A stretch of DNA of 64,000 nt. Origin: Sepiola atlantica. Lineage: Eukaryota > Mollusca > Cephalopoda > Sepiida > Sepiolidae. The stretch spans positions 23,379,941-23,443,940 of the forward strand of contig OY744537.1 in the NCBI GenBank assembly GCA_963556195.1, written 5' to 3'. The notes below the pieces were generated by a model. That model was not told where the DNA came from. It did no database searches and worked only from the letters and a program-made list of their open reading frames with translations. Shown piece after piece: positions 34,135 through 45,936 of the stretch (its first letter is position 1; every line of letters begins with the position of its first letter). Both the position numbers and the translations under genes were made by a program.

Positions 34135-34465
34135 AGATTTTTTAGATGAGAATTGATAATTTGTATCATCTAGATTATTCGAACTACTCTTCTTATCTTG
34201 AATGTTATTCTCACAACGTTCCAATCGATGTAACCTCTGAGTTTCTTCAGGTATGTCTTGTCGAACTCGGGAATCCCTATGGAATTTCAAACGGAAACGG
34301 GGGTAACTTGCTCCCATTTCATCAGTTATGACCCGGTAGAAGTCTTAAGTAACTTGTAACTGTATTAGTATCGCCTGCACTGAGGATTGAACCTTCAACA
34401 TCCAGAAGACTGTCACTTAGAACTTATTATTACTTAGCACTTTATCTGTTGCATAAAAGGTCCAT
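34135..34465 (-). repeat. tRNA-headed SINE, family S3, copy 1 (minus)
   Basis: On the minus strand: head ccatggaccttttatgcaac (from 34465), B-box-like GGTTCAATCCTCAGT (about 34394-34380), then body acccggtcataactgatgaa and the tail with a TTGTGAGAATAACATTC-like segment near 34215-34200. Same unit order as at 44560-44830. Confidence 0.65.
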
Positions 34466-34499
34466 GGATAAATGAAAACTTGTCCATAATTTATTCAAT

Positions 34500-34650
34500 C
34501 CACGGAGATCGCTTGCTCTCGTTCCATCAGCCATGACCGGGTAGAATTCTAAAGTAATTCGTAATTGTATTCTTATTCAACCTCCAGAAGATTGTCACTT
34601 AGAACTGATTATTACTTAGCACTTTTATCCGTTGCGCCACAGATCCTTGC
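34500..34650 (-). repeat. SINE family S3, copy 2 (minus, truncated)
   Basis: Minus strand: ggatctgtggcgcaacggat (34647-34628), a clear tRNA-like 5' half, then agttctaagtgacaatcttc, ggaggttgaataag and the start of the body to about 34500. It sits head-to-tail behind copy 1. Confidence 0.65.
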
Positions 34651-34660
34651 GCAAGGAGTT

Positions 34661-35984
34661 AAATGGTTTTGGGGAAGAAAATAATTGAGGTACTAATTTT
34701 TTAGTGGGGGCGTTTTATGAGTCCTAAGAAACTGCTTGTATGAAAGCAGATGGTTCTGTGTGTAACACACCATCGATTTATTTACATTGCACCTGCTGGT
34801 GATAGTCTCCATTTATTTTTAGATAATATCTTATTTTGCTTTCAGTAAACTCTACTTCACGAGCAAATTCAAATGGCAGCCGTGGTGTTAAACAAAAACA
34901 CTGGTGTATTTCCATCAAAGTAAAAATTTGTTGAATTACATTTTAATGTTTAAGTTTTTAGCAATCATTGGTGATTTAGAGACATGGCAGGTGTATAGTT
35001 AGTGGGTTAGAGATGCACTCCAAATTTGTGGACACCATCGTTATGCAAGGAATTGTGAATTACTTTACTTTCAGAGAAAATGGCTGAAGATAGTCTATTT
35101 ATTTTATTTTTAGGATCATAATTCAAAATTAAATGATTCACCATGGGTATCTTTTAGAATGATCAGTACGTTGAAAACGCTCAAAAAAACAAATATGCAA
35201 CAAATAAAAGTAACTGTTGTCGATAAAAGTTAATTTAAAACTGACCTGTGATATTTGTTTGTATTTTTAAACCGTTCCAACTGCTATTTATTAGAAATCA
35301 ATAGTTTTGTCACACGAACATTGCAAAAAAAAAAAAATGGCGCTTGCTCGTAAGGAAGTGAGCAGAAGATGCCATTTTGTCTAGAAAGAATACGAGTAGA
35401 AAATGAACAAGAAATTTTTTTTTACATCTAATAAAACCCCATTTATAGTACTTAAAAATACAAACAAATATCATAGGTAAGTAGACAAATATCTCTTCTC
35501 GACGTAGGTTAAACTCACTTGTTGCATATTTATTTTTATAACCCCGTTCTCGTTCGTTTTTTGGACCCCGTCCGTGACTGTACTGATCATTCTAAAAGAT
35601 ACCCTTCACCTTCTCTTAGAAATATTCATATGGAAATCATTGTTGGTGTCAGATCAGATCAGGTCTGATTTCGTACATCTGCTACTGGTACTACCGGTTC
35701 TATGGTTGGCCTATCGGCGACTAAACTGGCAACCCGATCAAACACGCTTTGTCTTGTTCATTAAAGTGAGTGTGCGGACAACCAGAAACATTAGAAACAA
35801 GAGCTATCAAAGAACAGATGAGCGTCATGAGAGCCAACAATCATCGATACTAACGGAGAGTGGGTGGTATGTGGAGATTTTGAATCTTCTCATACTACTC
35901 ATCATCATTCAACTGTCAATCTATCCATCTCATTAATACTTATCCTCAAGGCCTTAATAAGTGGGGATTCATTAGTAAAAAAAA
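34661..35984. other. No gene recognised; LINE L-A tail near the end
   Basis: AT-rich. 35570-35900 contains a 120-codon plus-strand frame of unknown meaning, followed by the L-A tail (ccatctcattaatacttatc, then taataagtggggattcatta, about 35924-35975), so it is probably decayed LINE sequence. Confidence 0.45.
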
Positions 35985-37110
35985 AACCCAAACAAATCCG
36001 TCTGCATTATTTTGGTTGAAGTGTTCTTGACCAAAATGCTTCTGGTGTTTCTTTATGGAACTCTGTATGAGAATGGAAAAATTGTGTAATGGTTATTAAT
36101 GAAGACTGTAGAATTGGTAAGACTTTTAGCAGTTACATAATTATGATTTATTTTCTTTGGCCATAGTATGTTCCCATTCGCGGAGTGATTAATATGTGGT
36201 TCGGTAAAACCCCACTTGCGGAATGATATATACGTCATTCAATAAGAACACTGTTTGCATAGGAGGCAATTTCCACTTCCGCTCAAACCTTTTCCCGCGA
36301 TCTATAAACAGTCCAAATTTAAAAGTCTACGTGACCAGACGTCATATTTCTTTTCTTGTCTCTAGCCATGACTTGGCTCGACGAGATGAAAGTCCCGGAC
36401 TCAACCTTTCTTGTATAGTACATATATGTCTACAGACTCAAAATATTTTGTATTCTTGTTTTCATAACTCTTTACAGACCATTCGCTGTGTTGATGAAAC
36501 TCTTTGAATAAAATTGATTTAAATTGTAGAAGTTTGTCCTTATAACCAAACTATTGCGAAGCGGTCCTTTTTAATAGTCAGCAAGGCCAGAAGGATGGAT
36601 ATCTATTCAACAACCTTTTTCTTTCATACAAGCATTGAACCCCTACTACAAAATGGTGATACCGACATTATTCTGTCTCTCTACAGGCTAATTCAAGTCC
36701 GGTTATATTTGTCACATTCACTTACAATAGTCTTGGAAAAGATATGAAGCCTGTCATTCTCTATAAAAGGCTATCCTTTCATGCAACAGAAGCTAATCTT
36801 TCCACTTTTGGTATGATATGTAAAAATCTATTTTTAACAACAAAGTTCTGTTCATAGAAAAAAAAAAAAAAGTTCATATGACATTTTTTGTTTTTTTAAA
36901 ATCTCATTTAAAATAAAGTTGCATTCTGAATAATCAATTTTTTCTAACATTCCTTTTATCGGACGAAAAACTAAAAAGGGATTTTTTAGGCTTGCATTTT
37001 TTTTTTCTTAAGATCATTCTTATTAATTTAACAAAATCAATTGAACTTTACACCGGTCTCCGAATACATTTCTTCACCACTATACACTTATCAAAAATAT
37101 AACCATGGTA
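35985..37110 (+). repeat. Unclassified repeat U1, copy 1 (interrupted)
   Basis: Segments match 41010-41385: gaagtgttcttgaccaaaat to tgtagaattggtaagact (36018-36130), and, after about 555 extra bases, ctaattcaagtccggttata to ctttcatgcaacagaag (36688-36790). The piece tataacc...cacttatcaa at about 37020-37100 matches 41030-41110. The 555-base interruption ends ctgtctctctacagg and contains a polyadenylation-like gaataaaattg (about 36506). Its nature is unknown. Confidence 0.6.
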
Positions 37111-38376
37111 CAATAGATAACTTGGTCTCATATTGAGTAATATGCCAGAGTTATTAAACAACATAAATCTACCTTATTACAATTCATGACAGAACCATCT
37201 TTTTGAGATGAAACTATCATTGGAGACAGAGAACGACATTACGTCTTTGTTTACCATCTTGAAAAATACATCTGCATCCACTACTGCTGATACTACCAAC
37301 AGTGACAACTATGAATTAATGATACGACTAAGTCCTTCAGGATGCTGTGAAGGTCATCGAACACAATAAGTGTCCATAGTGTAGGTTTTTTCCCCATCAT
37401 TATTAATGTTAACCTCGTATATATTTCTTTAGAAATTCTTTGGATTTTCAATTTAAATAAAGTATATATCATTCACGTCCAACCAGAGCCTTTCTGTCAG
37501 CAATCAATTGAAACTGAATTTGTTATACTATGCAAACAGTCCGTACAGGAAGGCATATTTCAACAATTGATCGATTCACAAAAAGACAGAACCAGCTTCG
37601 GAAAAAAATCCGTAGCTCGTCACCACACATGGCAGCCGAATGTCAAATCTCCAACACTTTTTTTATGGAAATTGCTCCAGACAAGGCATGAAGCCACTTG
37701 ATGTAAGGAGCTATAAAAAAAAAAAAATTCTACTTCAAGGTCAATAATATCCAACGATAAGTGCTAGATAGATAGATTCCAACCCAGAAAACGGCAATTC
37801 TTTCCCCTTTATCAGAAACATCGCCCCCTGGAATGATATGCAAATTGGAGCTGCTTCCCTCCCAAGAAGATAAGAATGAGTGATATTTGTGTGTCCTTAT
37901 ATATTTGTTCCTTTATTGTATGTAATTTATTGTTGATGCAACAGTTCCACATTTCCTGCCACTTATTTGATATTTGTTAATAGTTGTATATTAAATCTGT
38001 GGCAGGAATTTTTATCCATTGTAGGTTCCAATTAGAATACTTGTTTTGCTGCCTGGTTGGCTTTGTAGTTTCCATGTACACCAATATGGCTGAGTACCCA
38101 GCAGAAGACCACTTTGTGTTTGGTGATTATTTCAACCCTGTTTAATATTTTAGTTGTTACTGGTTGTTTTTGTTTTTTTTATTATTTTCCAGTGTAATTA
38201 GTAGCGACTTGCTGTCTGTAAAGCATGGTGTTTGTGTGAAATTAGAGATTTACAACTGATTCTTAACACTCATGACTCACTGAATTCTAAGCTCCATAAG
38301 TGCATATTGGACATTTTCTTTGCTAATTCTGATCAAAAAGTTCAGTAATAATATACACATCATGGACGGCGGCACC
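37111..38376. other. No gene recognised
   Basis: AT-rich. The frames around 37470-37680 are short and unplaced. Confidence 0.45.
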
Positions 38377-38480
38377 GGGGGTGTGTGGGTGGGGTGGGGG
38401 TGGGGGGTTGGGGGTGTGGGGGGGGGGGGTGTAGGGAGGTGATCACGCCCCCCCCACACACTTTTTGACTCCCCCCCCCA
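38377..38480 (+). other. G-rich tract with quadruplex potential
   Basis: Many runs of four or more G in about 62 bases (38377-38438), followed by two C runs (38448-38455, 38471-38478) that could pair with them. Quadruplex or hairpin formation is possible; no function is shown. Confidence 0.6.
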
Positions 38481-38559
38481 CTTTACGGTCATCAATAATG
38501 AAGTTATATATGCATGTGTTTAACTTTTAACTTTTATAACTGTCCCGCCGGTCCTGCAC

Positions 38560-39720
38560 ATTCTGTACAAAAAGCTGGTCGCCAACATTCTGGCAGGGAT
38601 AATTAGAACACTAGAAAAGGGAAAGCACTCTGTAGATGATTTTAGCTTTGTTTATGAAATTATTGAAGCAATTCTACTTAGAAGTAGGTATGCCAGTCTC
38701 AATGATAACGGTGAGGAAACATATGTCCAAATTAATAGTTCCATAGATGCTGAATCCCAGGTACTTGAATCAAACACACGATTGTTTAAATCATTTTGTC
38801 ATCATCTGCATACACCATCACTTACCAAATTTTTGGTGTGAGAACAAGGACAGTGATATTTGTTGACTCTTGTAATACATGTGCTAAACGGAAAGATAAT
38901 TATGACAGATAACATCTGGGACTCATCGATCATGGCAAACGTTGATCACACCCTTTTGATACCATTTATGTTGATTTTATTTCACTATTCAAAGGTAAAC
39001 GTTTTATGCTAACCATACTCGACAGTTTTATCCATCGTTTGAATCTATACCATGTTCCAGACACTACTCTATTGATGCTGTTCTTGGCCTTTACTTTTTC
39101 TTCTAGTGATACCTCGCATAGTATCATTGGACCCACTTCACAGGTGAAACTTACATAAATTTCTGTAAATTGACATCCATATCACAAGAGCTGCATTGCC
39201 CAGGAAACATTGGATGTGAACATCATACATAGAAAAATGCGAAGACAGGGGTAGCGAATGAATTGACGTTATTGAGATGTAGTCTTGATAAATACCAGTA
39301 TTAATTCTGTAACAGGAATCGTCCCCACATTTTATTGTAATTGGTCGACATTTCAAGTGTATATCCGATGGCACACTGCATGAAAATACATACATTACTA
39401 CAACAGGTACATCAACGCCTCGCCATAGCAACAAAGGAGCAGATCTCAAGCTGGACAATAGATTGATTTATCTTTTTTATGAAGATTCTATAAAGGTCAG
39501 AGACTGTGTTGCTGCATCGTCTCCAATCAACCATTGCCTCTGCATATTACTTGCCTAAGATTGGTGACTTTCAAGTTGTTAAGAAAAATTGCAATGTGAT
39601 CAAAGTAAAAAACTCGCAAAAGTCCGCCATTTTACTCCAAGTTATTTACCATTGTTCGACCCGATCCCTCCATCCAGTGATGTTTCATTTTTTCATCCCC
39701 AAATAACCCGCAAACATCTG
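38560..39720 (+). pseudogene. Ty3/gypsy integrase pseudogene
   Basis: Decayed plus-strand coding of the integrase part of an LTR retrotransposon pol gene. Visible in order: the end of an HHCC-type zinc-binding region (DSCNTCAKRKDNYD, about 38855-38905), the core with the first Asp (FDTIYVDFISLFKGKRFM, about 38955-39010), then LTILDS; after more frame changes FCKLTSISQELHCPGNIGCE (about 39160-39225), which includes the region of the catalytic Glu. The C-terminal part reads VLLHRLQSTIASAYYLPK, then IGDFQVVKKNCNVIKVKN (39506-39620). Several stops and frameshifts. No flanking LTR was recognised next to it. It is unclear whether the LTR at 40402-40984 belongs to the same family. Confidence 0.8.
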
Positions 39721-40397
39721 GAATAAAATTCTACCTATAAGATAGACATAGTGGATATTGGCATCACGTTTTAAAGATTTTATAGTATACTGAACTTCTG
39801 TCCTCTTGATACACGGAAATAAGATCTGAGAGTCATTTAACATTTAAAAACCAAATTTTGACAACAATGCAACATTTCTAAAAATGAAAAAAAAAAAAAA
39901 AAAAAAAAAAATCAATGTTCATGCAACACTGAAAAAAAAAAGATCTAATTTAAATTAAGTTGCATTCCGAATAACTAAAAGATTCTTTAGGTTTGTAGCA
40001 TGGTCATCCCGATGACAGGCAGAGAGATCTAACATTTAGAGTCTTTGACTGGAAACGAGTTTTACAGTCAGCAGAAATCTTTTTAGCTGCTAACACTTCA
40101 CTGTCATTGCTCCAAGAACCATGATTAAGTACAAGTTCTCAAAAACAAATAAGTTTTTAAATCCCACTTTGAAATAAAAATCACTCATCGAAATATGCTT
40201 CTGCCTGTGTTGTTCTCTTCATTTATAGGATTGTGTCAACAATTATCAATTTGTGGTTCTCATTTGGTATGTAAAATACATAAGAACATCAAGCTAATCT
40301 CACAAGGGAATTTACCCTCTGTTTTTAACTGCTCTATCAACTATCTGAGAAAATTCACATATCTCCAGTAAAAGACCCCAGTTGCACGATCGCTTAA
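39721..40397. other. No gene recognised
   Basis: AT-rich with A runs at 39887-39911. Confidence 0.5.
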
Positions 40398-40401
40398 CCT
40401 G

Positions 40402-40984
40402 TGTAGCAGTTACCTCCTCCTTTCAAAACATAACTACACCGGTTTGCCGGTAGGTGTCGCTTTTTCACCGACAGGTGGCACTGTAAAGCGACACCAGAGT
40501 TATCTGCCCTGCTGACTATAAAAACCGTTGCAAACGGAAAATCCATCTCTCCTTCACCGACCAGCCTCGGCAGACAGACGCTGACACTAGCGTTCCGTTT
40601 CACTCTTCTCTGGTCGACAGAACGACGCTTATACACTAGCGCTTCGTCTAACGCTTTTCTCTTCAAATGGCATAGGCATAACAACTACCAACACACGTGG
40701 TCAAACAACGGTAAGAGTTCTCAACTCATTTTCTTTGTGTACGGCTTTCAAAGACTTTTCCTACGCCGGATTCCTTTCTTCTTATACCTTTTCAAGAATT
40801 GTTTTTCCATCGACACACATGCATACATCACACACTTCATCATTCCACGTACACACACGTTCAATAAACCTTATTTGAACTACTTCATTTTTGTTTATTA
40901 ATTATTACTCTGTCTTTGCATGCAACATTGCTTGATTTACTGAACACGTTTATAATCGGCGGAACACCACTCGGTCCCGTAACA
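40402..40984 (+). mobile_element. Solo LTR, 583 bp, with 4-bp target duplication
   Basis: Begins TGTAGCAGTTAC and ends CCCGTAACA, so it has the TG...CA ends and a short inverted repeat of LTRs. CCTG flanks both sides (40398-40401 and 40985-40988). Inside are a TATA box (TATAAAAA, 40517-40524) and a polyadenylation signal (AATAAA, 40863-40868) in the order U3-R-U5. It is clearly less AT-rich than its surroundings. No second LTR or internal region is adjacent, so it is the product of recombination between two LTRs. Ty3/gypsy is likely but not proven. Confidence 0.8.
40517..40524 (+). promoter_or_regulatory. TATA box of the solo LTR
   Basis: TATAAAAA in gactataaaaaccg, 115 bases into the LTR and about 340 bases before the polyadenylation signal, where an LTR core promoter is expected. 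Activity is not known. Confidence 0.6.
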
Positions 40985-41009
40985 CCTGTTATAGGGATGG
41001 CCATGGTTT

Positions 41010-41385
41010 GTAGTCTTTCTTCTTCTAGGATCATTCTAATTAATTTAATAAAACCAATCTCCGGATATATTTCTTTGCCACCATACACTTATCAAAACTA
41101 TAACAATATTCATAAAGAAATCATCCCTCATGATACTCGTTAAAGTGTTCTTGCCAAAAATTCTTCCGGTGTTCCTTTATACATCAATTGTTATGGAATT
41201 CAGTTGGTATGAAAATGGAAAAAAATGTGTAATGATTATTGATGCAGAGTGTAGAATTGGTAAGACTAATTCGAGTCCGGTTACATTTGTCATGTTTGTT
41301 TACAATACTCTTGAAAACGGTATGAAGCCTGACTTTCTCTATAAAAGGCCTTCCCATCATGCAACAGAGAGTCTGAACTAACGGC
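41010..41385 (+). repeat. Unclassified repeat U1, copy 2 (uninterrupted)
   Basis: Counterpart of 35985-37110 without the 555-base interruption: gaattggtaagactaattcg runs through directly. It contains an 83-codon frame (KVFLPKILPVFLYTSIVMEF and so on) that I do not recognise, possibly a fragment of a transposon protein. Confidence 0.6.
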
Positions 41386-42454
41386 CGATTTCAAATGCTA
41401 ACTATTCCACATCCGGTTCCATTTTATAGTGGCTTTAGAAATTCAAAGAAATGTTCATCTTTAGACTTGAAATCACTTATTTAATTGAAGTAAATAAATT
41501 TTTTTTTTATTAAGTAGCAGAACTTGTGTATAGGTGTTGCCTGGGAAAAATCGATGACCCCTGCTCTTAGTTATTTGTTTGCTTGGCTGGTGTGTATGTG
41601 GGGGGGGGAAGCTTTGTTTTTAATTTACCATTTATAAATGAATCGCAACTTGTTTAAATTCAAGTTCAGCCAGAAATATAATCACATAAAAAGACTGAAA
41701 GGGGGTCTTCCCCCAAAAAAAAGCCAGCATTTATCCGCGATATAAAAAATATGCACAAATAAAATTATGTGTTATATTAAAATGAAAACAATCATTGACA
41801 TTGAAAACAATAGAAACGAATATTTAATTAATGAGATGTACTTTAGCTAAGCAATATGCAAATTAGTTAACCTTAGGACTGCGATTGTGTGCACATGATC
41901 AGTATATTAGAAGGTATTGTTCTTCCATTGTATGAAAATGAAACTGGCGTTTTAATTTCACTGTTAGAGCGGGAAATGTATAAGTATAGAAATTTCCTTT
42001 TTGTTATATTATTTTATGTTTACTGTATAAAAAACAAGATTTTTGTGCAAAATTCTGAGTGTTATTTGACAATTTTGGTCTTGTCACTTGGAACTTTCAC
42101 CATTTTTCATTTAAAGTTGATTTAATATTCTTCTTTATGGAAATTTTTTATTAATAAACTAAATATAAATTTGAATTGCAAATTTTTTGTGCATTGTATT
42201 TGTTTCTAATGAATAAAAAAAATACATGTCGAATTTTTCTCGTAGTTCGTATCGTGCAGTAACTTTTAATATCAAAAATGTCATTTACCATTTTTGTCAC
42301 AGACTTAACGTCAAAATTAAATACAGTAAATTTAGACATCTTTCTTTAATTAAAAAAAAAAAAAAATTCTTTTTATCAACGGTTTCCATACGGAATTAAT
42401 TTCTATACAAGGTTGGAGCAACCTAGCATCTGACACACAGGTATGTGTCACACA
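41386..42454. other. No gene recognised
   Basis: AT-rich DNA without supported features. Confidence 0.5.
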
Positions 42455-42680
42455 GGGCCCCAACCCTTGGATTGGAATAAGGTATAGTTGTATTCGGTCT
42501 TAGGAGGTCATCATCTCAGGCATTACCTCCTTCTTTTGGAGGCGATTAGTTTATAGCCCGCCAATCACGGAAAATTTTTCGCCCATCCAGAATATCCACT
42601 ATCTGGAGGAGCAGAATTTCCCCCACATTAAACTGACGTCATATGTAACTTTGCTGCAGTGGAAAGCGAATGAATAATAA
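42455..42680 (+). repeat. U2-SINE family body, copy H (headless)
   Basis: Diverged body: ggaataaggtatagttgtat, then taggaggtcatcatctcagg, cattacctccttcttttgga and the tail-proximal gacgtcatatgtaactttgc. No U2-like start. Confidence 0.55.
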
Positions 42681-42774
42681 GATGATTGAAAGACTTTGTC
42701 CATATGATAAGTTGTTACGTCATCATCAGTCAACCTAGTAGAAATATGAATTCGAGACGCATTGTTTTTTGATT

Positions 42775-43445
42775 TATTTTTTATTCACCCTAAACAAGGC
42801 ACATTACCATTGAGACGCAAGAGGCCACTGTGAATTAGGGGCCAGATTAATAGGAACATATTAAGCGAGGAGTTGTGAAGCGAGATGTTTGTTTAAATTA
42901 CCTTCAAATTTCTGTGTTTGTAGAGTCGGGGGATAGGGAGCAGGGAGAGAATTCCAAAGTCGTTAGAGGAAAGTAGCCATTAGAGTAGAAAGCTTTCCGG
43001 CATTTGGGAACCTCTACAATGAAGGGGTTTGATTTTGCTGCTTGTTGGGTTGGTCGGGGGTATTTACATTGAATGCATCAACTTCCATTGAAGTGCTTGT
43101 AAAACAAGCACAAGGATGCACCATTACAACGATGGGACAGGGGCTGGAGCTTGGTACACAGTGTGCGACCTATTAGGTAAGAGGCTCTTTTCGGGATTCT
43201 GTCTAACTGGGAGAGACTAGTGGTTGGTGCACCAGCTCAGATGTGGCAACACTATTACATGCATGGGTTGATGGTGGTTTTGTAGAGATATAGGATACTG
43301 GCAGGTGTGAGAAGTTTTCTAACCCGGTAGAGAGAGCCCACTTTCCTTGCAACAGACTTGGCAATGTCTTCTATGTATTTGTTCAAATTAATGTTAACTG
43401 TGAATATTAGGCCGAGGAGTTAGAATGTTGGAATCTTGGGTAAGG
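42775..43445 (-). pseudogene. Non-LTR retrotransposon ORF2 C-terminus (minus)
   Basis: Minus strand: YIEDIAKSVARKVGSLYRVR, KLLTPASILYLYKTTINPCM (43381-43260), two stops, CCHI, then AGAPTTSLSQLDRI and, with further slips, the LCTKLQPLSHR and AAKSNPFIVEVPKCRKAFYS regions (to about 42960). This is the characteristic C-terminal region of a jockey-like LINE polymerase. The 3' untranslated part ends near 42775 with an AATAAAAA-like signal. 5'-truncated and inactive. Confidence 0.85.
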
Positions 43446-43849
43446 TGCTATTAGCCATGGCAATGTGTGGTTAGAAAGGTTTCTTTGTTGTGTAACAAAA
43501 ATAAAAATCAAGGGATTAAAAAAAATGTGAATGTAGCAAATTATAATAATGTTCATGTCACACTCAATGCGATTACTAATATTACACTTCATACGAGTGT
43601 TTATTCATTTCACAATAAACATCAAAATCATTAGTTTATTGGATTTTTGTACATAAAGAAACATCAACTTCCAACTAATCAACAACAATCAATATTTAAA
43701 TGTGAGAAAAAAATTCACCATTGTAGCATAAATATATAAATATATATTGCTGGCATACTAAAGAAGCTGCGTCGTAATGACAGGGCAATGGTCAGATGGA
43801 TCTGTTTGGTGAGGCCTTAACAGTACGTTTCTTTTGAATCCCTGCTCTC

Positions 43850-44155
43850 ACAGGTCGACTTGAAAAGCCTTGCGGACATCATGCGGAAGAACAGACTGCG
43901 TTGATTGGGTCACATTGAGCGTAGCGATGGCTGGATTGCTAAAGTCCGACAGTTGAATGTGCCAGCAAAGAACATCACCACTGGCAGACCCAAGTTGACT
44001 TGGGAGGACGTGGGTATGGATTCCATCAAGCCTTGCCAAAGACAGGAGTGGAAAGGAAGACTTAGATTTCGAGACTAGACAATCAGGCCCCACCCTCATC
44101 AGAGGATTAATTGTGGCCTGATTCAACAAATAAACCGGGTGATGATGATGATGAA
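43850..44155 (+). pseudogene. LINE C-terminus with (TGA)n tail (plus)
   Basis: The plus strand reads DLKSLADIMRKNRLR, a stop, LGHIERSDGWIAKVRQLNVP, then GRPKLTWEDVGMDS and QEWKGRLRFRD, the last domain of a non-LTR polymerase. It ends gggtgatgatgatgatga (about 44140-44155), a typical LINE tail. A different family from those at 28070 and 42775. Confidence 0.8.
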
Positions 44156-44214
44156 ATATATCGATACTGATCAGGACAATAGTCCAAAGAAATACAATCT
44201 AAATAATTATAACC

Positions 44215-44440
44215 CCTTTTCCAGAATTTTTTAGATGAGCATTGATAATTTGGATTATTCTAGACTACTATTCTCATCATGGTTGTTATTTTCACAACGT
44301 TTTGGCCGGTGTAACCCTCTTCTGGTGCATCTTTTCGAATTTGGGAATCTTTATGTTGAAATCAGGAACCTATACGGAATTGAAAACTGAACCCTTTATT
44401 TAACCCATGGAGGTAGATTGTTCTCATTCCATCAGTTTGA
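44215..44440 (-). repeat. SINE family S3, copy 3 (minus, tail part)
   Basis: Minus strand carries the S3 body and tail: attgaaaactgaaccctt region inverted, then gatgcaccagaagagggtta, then the aacgttgtgaaaataacaac segment (44298-44279). It is head-to-head with copy 4. Confidence 0.6.
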
Positions 44441-44559
44441 AGTGTTAAGTGATTATTATTATGTTATTCTTAGTTATAATTAATAATGCTACACATCAAA
44501 AACAAGATTAGGTTTAAAGCTCCTAAAATTCATACTAGAATTGTCAACATGGACCCATG

Positions 44560-44830
44560 GCATAACAGATAATGACGTTGATTAACAATCAGTTCTAAGT
44601 GACAATATTCTGGAGGTTGATTGTTAAATCCTTACTATAAGCGATAACAACTAAGAATACTATAATAATTAATTAATTAACACTTCTACCCGGTCATGAC
44701 TGACAGAACAAGAACAATCTATCCCTGTGGATTAAATAAAAGGTTCAGTCTGAAATTCTGTATAGGTTCCAGAGTTTTACATAAAAATTCTGAAGTTCAA
44801 AAAGGTTTGAGGTTACGTTAACTGAAATGC
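44560..44830 (+). repeat. SINE family S3, copy 4 (plus)
   Basis: Head gacccatggcataacagata, then tcagttctaagtgacaatat, ggaggttgattgttaaatcc, and the body cacttctacccggtcatgac with gttcagtctgaaattctgta. Collinear with the minus-strand copy at 34135-34465. Confidence 0.65.
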
Positions 44831-44911
44831 CTCATCATCTCTAAAATTCAGATAAAAATTAAGTCGAGTTTTTTTTTTTTTTTACTTGTTTTTTGAAAAC
44901 ATAAATTTAGG

Positions 44912-44967
44912 CAGTCACTCTTGATTCAATCTACATTATAATGTAGATTGAATCAAAGGAGTGACTG
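44912..44967. repeat. Palindrome, about 26-base arms
   Basis: cagtcactcttgattcaatc, then tacattataatgta, then gattgaatcaaaggagtgac: nearly perfect arms around a 2-4 base centre, with two extra bases in the right arm. It can form a hairpin or cruciform. Confidence 0.85.
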
Positions 44968-45936
44968 TGGAGTCGCCCCATAGTTGCCAGTAATTCTAGG
45001 TCTTGACCCATAACTCTGATTTTCTAAAATGCACATTATCTCAAGCATGACAACAAAGTGCAAAGAGTTACTTCCCTTTCAAATACAAAACGTTTATTTA
45101 TTATCCTTAGGTGAAAATCTGTTTCCATCTAACAGGTTGATATGCCATAAAACCAAACAAGCAAACTTATTCAGTTTATCCATCACTTAAATGTCTGCCG
45201 CCTTTATCAAAACTTATATTGCCTTTACACTAACATTTGGCATATAAAACATTGACAGACATTTTTCTTGCTCATAAAAGGATTACTGGTAATTGCTTTC
45301 ATGACATCCACCCTATGTTGTGTTGTCTGATGCTAGGTTTTTCTATCATCATTATTAAATAAAACTCATCATTGTGTCTTGGAAGTTTTCACACTCATGA
45401 TACGTTTTTAACCAATCACAGATATTCCTTTGTTTAAGCAAAGACTGAGGATGTCAGATCAATGTTAATCCTATTTCTGTCTCTCGCGTCTGGGTCATTC
45501 ATAGATATGCCATTTGTTTTCAGTTCTTGTTCTTACAATGGCTAAGAGATATCACACATCATTTATTTATTATTTACTCGAGACTTGTCCATTTCTGTTA
45601 GAGAAATGAAACAAAAATTACCAAATACATTTCTACAAAATCTGGTAGAAGACTGGACATTGGCTCACAATAGACAGTTTGCAGATCCAAATAAAAATGT
45701 TGATTCAGGAATTATTTTTTGATATTATAATTAAACGTTTTTAGATATTTTGGCTCATTTTGTAAAGATAAATGCATAAATACTTATTTATTTGTCATGC
45801 CTCTTTGGGTATTTCTTATTTTACATTCTAATTAATAATTTTATTTCCACTTTTAATAAAACAAAAAACAAACAAAATACTGACAGACTTTACTTCAAAT
45901 ATTGCAAACAAAAGTGAAGAACACACTTTGCTATGA
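44968..45936. other. No gene recognised
   Basis: AT-rich. An inverted copy of ggttttatggcatatcaacc near 45134-45153 is a trace of the tail seen at 533 and 27299. Confidence 0.45.

Noticed and set aside
35574..35936. 120-codon plus-strand ORF
   Set aside because: No recognisable motif, and it runs into the L-A LINE tail; most likely decayed LINE sequence.
40394..40684. Minus-strand ORF of 96 codons
   Set aside because: It lies inside the solo LTR, antisense to its promoter, without recognisable similarity.
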